Assembly (NCBI GenBank): GCA_963675135.1
Contig: OY776130.1
Coordinates: forward strand, 64,762,867-64,826,866
Source: Galeopsis tetrahit
Taxonomy: Eukaryota; Streptophyta; Magnoliopsida; Lamiales; Lamiaceae
Length of the DNA: 64,000 nt
Direction: 5' to 3'
The notes beneath the pieces are model-generated. The model did no database searches and was not told where the DNA came from. It worked only from the letters and a program-made list of their open reading frames with translations. The position numbers and the translations under genes were made by a program. This document shows, piece by piece, positions 58,865 to 64,000 of this stretch (positions within the stretch are counted from its first letter, which is position 1; the number at the start of each line of letters is the position of its first letter).

Positions 58865-59760
58865 CTAATCGCGACTGTGGGAGTAGGACAGCTTATGAGG
58901 GCTGCACGATGCACACGAGCTAGCTTGGGCATCAACAGCTCCGCGCTGATCGTTATCCACGACCAACATGTTGTTAGTTGTGGTCCCAAACGGTTGACGT
59001 ACCTCGCCTGGCTGCAGATTGTTGGATTCAACGCTTATCATGAAGCAAGATGGACTATCAGCTGGACTGTGGAACAGCCTCGTACGAGGTGGCTTCCGGA
59101 ATGCAGTAACTGGTGATTCAACCTCAAGCTCATCGTCAGAGTCAACAACCGAAATGGGATTACGAGCACAGTTAGGCACATCACCCGAGCTGATTTGGAT
59201 AATCTCAGGGCGGCGAGGAGAGTCAGGTTCAAACAGTGAATGAAGTAGGTCGTACAACAAGTCACCTTTGTGGAAGTAAGCATTAGCAAAGTCATCGGCC
59301 TACGTACGTGAGAGACAACATAAATCAACTATAAAGACGAGTATGTTTATGCATATATGTAACCATACTGTTTGAAAAATACAACCACACAATAGAATAC
59401 CTGTGTGAGATGAGAACAACGGGTAGCAAAACCTCGCACGAAGTTCACTTCCCTGTCCCAATTAACACCAGGGGTATTGAGCACACTCCTAAATGTAGCA
59501 TACCTCCTTTTCAGCATGTTAACCTGCATCAAAACATCATCCCAAGTGAAATCATGACTAGTCACGATATTAACGACGCCTTGTGCCTCTGCCAGTGATG
59601 CGTCGTTGCAGCCATCGTTCTTCCAGTACCCTTCACGCTTCTCCTTAACTAGAATGTTAACAAAAGTGGTGACCGACCGTTCGTTCCACTTCCCAGTGTA
59701 CAAGTATGACTCTTGTGGAGGTATTTCCTCAACATCCACCTGTTTCTCAATGGTCTCCAT
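58865..59760 (-). CDS. Myb/SANT-like protein D of the PIF/Harbinger element
   Basis: Spliced model on the minus strand: 59760-59401 joined to 59299-58865; 264 residues; phase-0 GT-AG intron of 101 bases. The first exon has YTGKWNERSVTTFVNILV, then VLMQVNMLKRRYATFRSVL and GVNWDREVNFVRG, as expected of the Myb/SANT-like fold. The second starts ADDFANAYFHKGDLLYDLLH. The intron sits at the same place in the domain as in A, B and C. The C-terminus is acidic then Ser/Pro-rich (SVVDSDDELEVESP). It is transcribed from the right end of the element inwards. Sequence similarity to the other three is low, so the family split long ago. Confidence 0.78.
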
Positions 59761-60783
59761 CTGGAAGAGTTCAAAATCAGGAATAATAAGTATGGAGTGA
59801 TGGTTTATTAAGTACGTATCATCTTAAATAGAGGTAGCCTCCAGAATGAGATTTGCAATTAGAAAGATGGATTACGCATTGAATGAATGTAGTTGGAAGT
59901 TATAACAGTGATGAAAGTACGAATGCATTTACATTGATGTGAAACGCAAAGATTTGCAAGTAAAATCTTTCTGAGAAATTTTTTTTCGTCAATTCCACAC
60001 CACATTAAATACTGAAATCAACAAACCAAAGAAACCTAATACCTCAAATACAGACCCTATACCTAACAAGGTATACCCACATAAATTTTATGTTAATACC
60101 ACACCATAGTGCAAAAATAATGGTAAAATTCTAACAAGGTATACCCACATAATTTATGCATCAAGAATAAATCAAAAAATTTATGCATCAAGAACAAATC
60201 AAAAAATTTATGCATCAAGAACAAATCAAAAAATTTATGCATCAAGAATAAATAAAAAAAAATGTATGCATCAAGAATAGAATAATCAAGTAACACATGT
60301 ATTTCAGTACATACCACATAAATTGTTCATAAGAATGATAAAATCGCTCATCAATCGACCACCATGAGAACGGCCAAGTCGATCGACTACCGCAGGGGAA
60401 GATTATAAATCGACCAAATTGAAGCAAACGAGCCAGCGATGATGAAGACATCGACTGTGATACATACTACGCGAATGGTTGCTCCCGCATCGCCAGATTT
60501 CTGCATCGGCGACGTTTATTGAGCCACAAAATTGAGAAGGTCACACTAAATCTTCTTTCGTGAGATGTACAGATGAGAGGCTGTTCAAATTGGGGGTGGG
60601 GCAAAGTTGGAATATTAATATTAAAGTGAGGGTATTTTGGTCAATTGCATATTAGAATAATTTGGGGGAAACCTATTGAGCCACACAACCAAGGTGTATA
60701 CCAAACAAGTAGGTGCACTCTTTATCTGGACTTAATCAGGGTGGCCCAATCTTGGGCCCAAATCCAAGATTTTTAGTAATTGT
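59761..60783. other. Right end region of the PIF/Harbinger element
   Basis: Presumed promoter and leader of gene D on the minus strand, a short tandem array (60152-60280) and the subterminal region with GGGCCCAAATCCAAGATTTTT near 60755. No gene is seen. Confidence 0.45.
60152..60280. repeat. 26-bp tandem array near the right end of the PIF/Harbinger element
   Basis: Four to five units of AATTTATGCATCAAGAACAA followed by ATCAAAA, nearly identical. Just before it, AACAAGGTATACCCACATAA occurs twice (60065 and 60133). Confidence 0.85.
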
Positions 60784-60797
60784 CACCAAATGAGCCC

Positions 60798-60842
60798 TAA
60801 AGTGATAAGATAAGGATATTGTGTAAAAAAATATAATGTCAG
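60798..60842 (+). repeat. Right flank of the PIF/Harbinger element, continuing the right segmental duplication
   Basis: TAA (60798-60800) is the right target duplication. The bases that follow match 39536-39583. Confidence 0.85.
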
Positions 60843-61061
60843 CAAAGTTGGCACCAAATCCCGTTTCACCTGACAACTACAACTTATTACAAACTCCACT
60901 TATGATAATAACAGCAGTATTGTGGAAGAAAAACAGCTGATTTATAGTATTCCAACCATTCATTCAAATGAGACATGATTATTGAATCTTGCTCTCAATC
61001 CTCATAGAGTATTAAAGCCGTGTTTCACTTGTAAAGTTGTGTGTATTAACTCTTATAGCAT
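60843..61061. other. Intergenic, ending in the left SINE target duplication
   Basis: No gene. ATTAACTCTTATAGCAT at 61045-61061 is the left copy of a perfect 17-bp target duplication. Confidence 0.5.
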
Positions 61062-61183
61062 GACAAAGTAGGATAGCTCAAGTGGTTAAAGCACCACTAC
61101 CTAGGCCACAGGTTCTGGGTTCGAGTCATGGGGAGGGGAAAAAAGGGATGGGGTATTTAACTTGTAATCAAAAAAAAAAAAAA
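61062..61183 (+). mobile_element. Young tRNA-derived SINE
   Basis: The 122-bp element has a box A-like TAGCTCAAGTGGTTAAAG and a box B GGGTTCGAGTCATGG, the internal promoter of RNA polymerase III, and ends in an A-run of about 15. It is flanked by identical 17-bp duplications (61045-61061 and 61184-61200). The perfect duplication suggests recent insertion. A decayed relative is at 27359-27440. It is not a functional tRNA gene. Confidence 0.88.
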
Positions 61184-61620
61184 ATTAACTCTTATAGCAT
61201 ACCATGTCGTTTGTATGTTGATCTAGGACGGTTACTAACTTTGCTAATCTGTCTTACAGATTAAATACTGTAGCTTAGCTCATTTTGTAAGATCTCAGGT
61301 TAAGAAAAGGTTAATGGGGGTGTGTACAGTAAAAAAGAGATTTTGAATGGGAAATGAAATTTTGAATGAAGAAGGGTATAATAGGGAAAAAAATGGGGTG
61401 TGTTTAGTATTTTAAATTTATTTTTAAATATTAGTGGGAGCGTTGATAGTCCCTCCCTTAACTTTGTAATGAAAAATAGCAAAAACTTATGTAAAATGTT
61501 GTCAATATTGACCTGCGTCCGAGGAAGCAGGAAGAAATAGAGGAGGCAGAAGGACACAATCGTGAATAATTCTTCTTTTTCTTCTCCTTGATCTTCGTGT
61601 CACGCTATTTTCAACTTTAA
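61184..61620. other. Intergenic sequence between SINE and MITE
   Basis: The right SINE duplication (61184-61200) comes first. The rest is non-coding. TAA at 61618-61620 is the left target duplication of the MITE. Confidence 0.4.
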
Positions 61621-62018
61621 GTGGGTGTTTGCAAACAAAACTATGTCCTTAAAAGCACTTCTTTTTTAAATAGAATCACTTTTGAAGTGTTTGTAAACAC
61701 AAGTAAGTGATTAAATTAATTACTTAAAAGCATTTTTGGTCAAGCACCCCTCCCCATGCTTCTAACAACTTCTAAGTGCTTCTAATCATTACACTCACTA
61801 ATTTTACAATTTTGCCCTCACAATTTAAACAATATTTTATTTTTACTCATTATTTATTCAAATGTAATAAGGGTGTTTTTTGTAAAATTATAAAAAAGTG
61901 ATTTGTATGACATACACCACAACATTTAAAAAATTGATTAGAAGTGTTTATTTTTAAAACACTATCTACTTTCAATTTTACTACAAAAATCAATTTTAAT
62001 CACTTTGCAAACACACCC
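61621..62018. mobile_element. PIF/Harbinger-type MITE, second copy of the 9251 family
   Basis: The 398-bp element runs from GTGGGTGTTTGCAAAC to GCAAACACACCC with TAA on both sides (61618-61620 and 62019-62021). It is more than 90 percent identical by eye to 9251-9668. The main difference is a short deletion near the right end. Confidence 0.87.
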
Positions 62019-62539
62019 TAAATCAGACGTTTCTGTTTTATTCTTCCTTTTTCTTTTTTTTTACATACGTTACCAATAAAATAAATATACCCTCCTTTAA
62101 AGATAAAAATATTTTACTTATAATAACATAAATGTGTGAGCGAGAATGACAAATATTAGCTAATTGTTTTTACAAATTACAATACACATAGTTACACTAG
62201 CTCCCAATAATAGAAATACAGATTTGTAAAAAGTATGATATGGTTTGCTAATATTGGGCATATATCATATTTGAGAAGGCCAGGGTTTGTGTTATGAAGA
62301 TATGATATTATTATATGTTAAAGATTAAAAGAGACAAAACCAAGGCAGAAGGGAAACGTGTCAAGCTCCAAATGAAGGAGAGTAGCAACGTGTAGAGCAG
62401 CCAAGGCACTGCACTTGAACCGCCTCTCAATTTTTATTCTATTTAAACTCATCATATATTCAATCATCACAAAAAGTAAAAACTAGTTCATCTCTGTTTC
62501 ACAAAATTCAGATATCTTATACAACAGTTGTGATTCACA
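62019..62539 (+). promoter_or_regulatory. Upstream region of the small gene at 62540
   Basis: Contains two ACGTGT motifs (62356-62361 and 62388-62393, ABRE-like cores), a TATA-like TATTTAAA near 62440 and a leader of about 70 bases. The segment around 62351-62385 (GGGAAACGTGTCAAGCTCC) recurs in altered form at the right edge of the window. Confidence 0.45.
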
Positions 62540-62740
62540 ATGGCTATAGGTGTTCCTTTACGAGCTAGGAGCAACCCATGCAGGTGCAAGTTCGTCGGCC
62601 CCACCCTCGGTTTAATTCGTTGCCGGCTGCGCTCTCGTTTACTGCTTCCGTCGCCGTATCATGGCCCATCCCGCCACCGTCGTCTATCCCAGAGTCTCCG
62701 CCTGCATTCCCATTTAACTTATATCAGCTATGCAATGTAA
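62540..62740 (+). CDS. Small hypothetical protein, basic, 66 residues
   Basis: The ATG follows a plausible TATA box and leader. The frame is much richer in G and C than its surroundings. The protein is basic (many Arg) with two cysteines close together (PCRCKF) and Ser/Leu-rich stretches. No signal peptide or known motif is seen. It is not a DVL/RTFL peptide by its C-terminus. It may be the first exon of something larger or a non-coding transcript with a chance frame. Confidence 0.35.
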   Translation: MAIGVPLRARSNPCRCKFVGPTLGLIRCRLRSRLLLPSPYHGPSRHRRLSQSLRLHSHLTYISYAM

Positions 62741-62818
62741 TGTAACACTATTTACGTCCCCTGTTTTCTGTGTAATTTGATAAATAAATAAGTATTTAAT
62801 TATGATAATTATTTTAGT

Positions 62819-63331
62819 AACTTCTTTGTTACACTCCTCTATCTCTCCCTCCACATTAATATCGGACACCCTAAATGTGACACATATTAAAATTCGTCAA
62901 TTAAAAAGAATATAGTGACTCGTACGAGAATACTATCACATGAATATAATGTTGATATAGATGCTCTTTCTATACACTTCAAAAAAATTGTCAAATCTCC
63001 AAGTAAATTTGCATAAGTTCTTCAGTAAACCTGAACTAATCAACATCGCGCGTACGTGTTCTTCATTTTCTTTCTTAATAGTTCAACAAAGTTGCGTATT
63101 CACCATCTTTATCACTTCAAATTACTTAAATTCGTTCGAGTGCTAAGACTTCATTTTTTAAAAGTTTGAACACTTCAATAGCTTCACATTAACTTCATAA
63201 GATATAAACGTAAGTTTGAACTAACTTCACAAGATATAATAATGCAAAAGGTAATACTACTATTTTCTCAAATATGTAATACGATTCATATTAATATTGT
63301 TTCATATGGTGATTTAATAGCTAAAAATACT
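62819..63331. repeat. Dispersed repeat, right copy (related to 31397-32512)
   Basis: Shares ordered blocks with 31397-32512, including AACTTCTTTGTTACACT, GTTGATATAGATGCTCT and TAATACGATTCATA, but is half as long. Non-coding. Confidence 0.6.
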
Positions 63332-64000
63332 TCTTCATTCTTAACATCCATGTAATTTGTTACGACGTTTGTCACAATGTTTTTCATTCCAATTTTCTTT
63401 TCCGATGTTTTCTATGTATGTTTTTATTTATGTTCAATAATGATCATACAATAATATACATTTCTTTTTTACATAATACATTTCACATTTGTGTTTATAA
63501 TAAATATTTCGACACGGAAATTAAGAAAATAGAATATAGTTATGTGTATGGTAGAATAAAGGTATTATTGGTAATTCATTGACGTGGAGATTTGACTAAA
63601 ATTATAAATTGAGTTAAGTTGTGGGCCCAAGTAAAATAAAGGAGGGGGTAATATTGATAAAAATTATGTGAGTTATTTTCTTTTTTTTACAGTATACAAA
63701 TAATGTTGCAACGACTCGCTAAGGAAAGTACGTGTGCAAATAATAACGGAAGGAACGAAGGGAGTATATGTTACCACATTAAATATGTGTAACTTGTAAT
63801 AAAAATAAATCTGAAAGTGAATTTTATTGTGAAGTATGTGATACTTGTTGTCCAACTATTCTTTATAGTTAAGAAATAGGAGTAGTATTTTGATGTCGGC
63901 TAGTATTGCAGACGATATTTGAAAAGTGGTTATAAAGATATGATTAAAAAGGAAAGGAAAGGAAACGTGTGAAGGAAGAAGGTCCAAGTGATGGAGAGTG
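63332..64000. other. Intergenic edge with a repeated promoter-like segment
   Basis: AT-rich. A single Stowaway-like end (GAACGAAGGGAGTATA) lies at about 63753. From 63961, GGAAACGTGTGAAGG and the closing GATGGAGAGTG resemble 62351-62385, upstream of the small gene, suggesting that a tandem relative starts just beyond the window. Confidence 0.4.

Larger units (their letters stand above)
43467..60797. mobile_element. Giant multi-gene PIF/Harbinger DNA transposon with a nested Ty3/gypsy element
   Basis: Terminal inverted repeats GGGCTCATTTGGTG (43467-43480) and CACCAAATGAGCCC (60784-60797) are perfect over 14 bp, with a TAA duplication on both sides. The span is 17,331 bp, or about 11.8 kb without the nested LTR retrotransposon (45870-51356 plus its 5-bp duplication). 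Genes from left to right are: Myb/SANT-like A (+), Myb/SANT-like B (-), zf-GRF (-), PIF transposase (+), Myb/SANT-like C (+) and Myb/SANT-like D (-). All frames of these six genes are open once spliced. A standard element of this superfamily has only the transposase and one Myb-like gene, which act together in excision. The retrotransposon landed between the convergent ends of genes A and B, where it breaks neither. The element therefore looks structurally autonomous. Confidence 0.9.

Noticed and set aside
60093..60451. Minus-strand frames at the right end of the PIF/Harbinger element
   Set aside because: The repetitive Phe-rich peptide merely reflects the 26-bp tandem array; no protein family fits.
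61070..61140. A tRNA gene in the box A/box B region
   Set aside because: Boxes A and B are present, but there is no acceptor stem, a poly(A) tail follows, and 17-bp duplications flank it, which identifies a SINE.

Overview
This is nuclear DNA of a flowering plant, most likely a core eudicot. The evidence is AT-rich intergenic and intronic sequence, GT-AG introns, plant-type pectin methylesterases, a plant DEG7-type protease, and plant transposon families (Stowaway, PIF/Harbinger, MULE, chromovirus, L1-like LINE, tRNA-derived SINE). I cannot name the species. All gene models were built by reading splice sites and checking that reading frames close. They are not backed by transcripts.

Left third (1-30 kb). 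Two tandem two-exon pectinesterase/pectinesterase-inhibitor genes (450-2669 and 4870-7630) share the same intron position. Then come a 5'-truncated LINE with an exact insertion footprint and a MITE nested inside it (9073-10907), and a complete 24-exon gene for a double-length Deg/HtrA serine protease close to Arabidopsis DEG7 (11477-29767; 1,108 residues when spliced). Its large introns are loaded with transposons: a PIF-like element carrying a histone H4 pseudogene, two MITEs, a SINE and a Stowaway MITE.

Middle (30-43 kb). A small secreted proline-rich, probably GPI-anchored protein lies on the minus strand (30567-30929). A long AT-rich gene-poor stretch follows. Two copies of a segmental duplication (about 34.0-36.6 kb and 41.0-43.5 kb) each carry a decayed SAGA/ADA1-like gene. 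The left copy was later split by a MULE-like element with long, internally repetitive inverted ends (36599-39466, 9-bp target duplication). The right copy was split by a very large PIF/Harbinger element. Each copy preserves the empty site of the other's insertion.

Right part (43.5-64 kb). The PIF/Harbinger element (43467-60797; 14-bp perfect terminal inverted repeats; TAA target duplication) is the most interesting object. Without a nested 5.5-kb Ty3/gypsy insertion it is about 11.8 kb. It carries an apparently intact PIF transposase, four diverged Myb/SANT-like genes that all have an intron at the equivalent place, and a two-exon zf-GRF zinc-finger microgene. A canonical PIF/Harbinger element has one transposase and one Myb-like gene. 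The nested chromovirus has LTRs differing at only two of 453 positions, yet its gag-pol is broken and its integrase lacks a catalytic aspartate. To the right lie a young SINE (17-bp perfect target duplication), a MITE nearly identical to the one at 9.25 kb, and a small unrecognised gene whose promoter-like segment recurs at the window edge.
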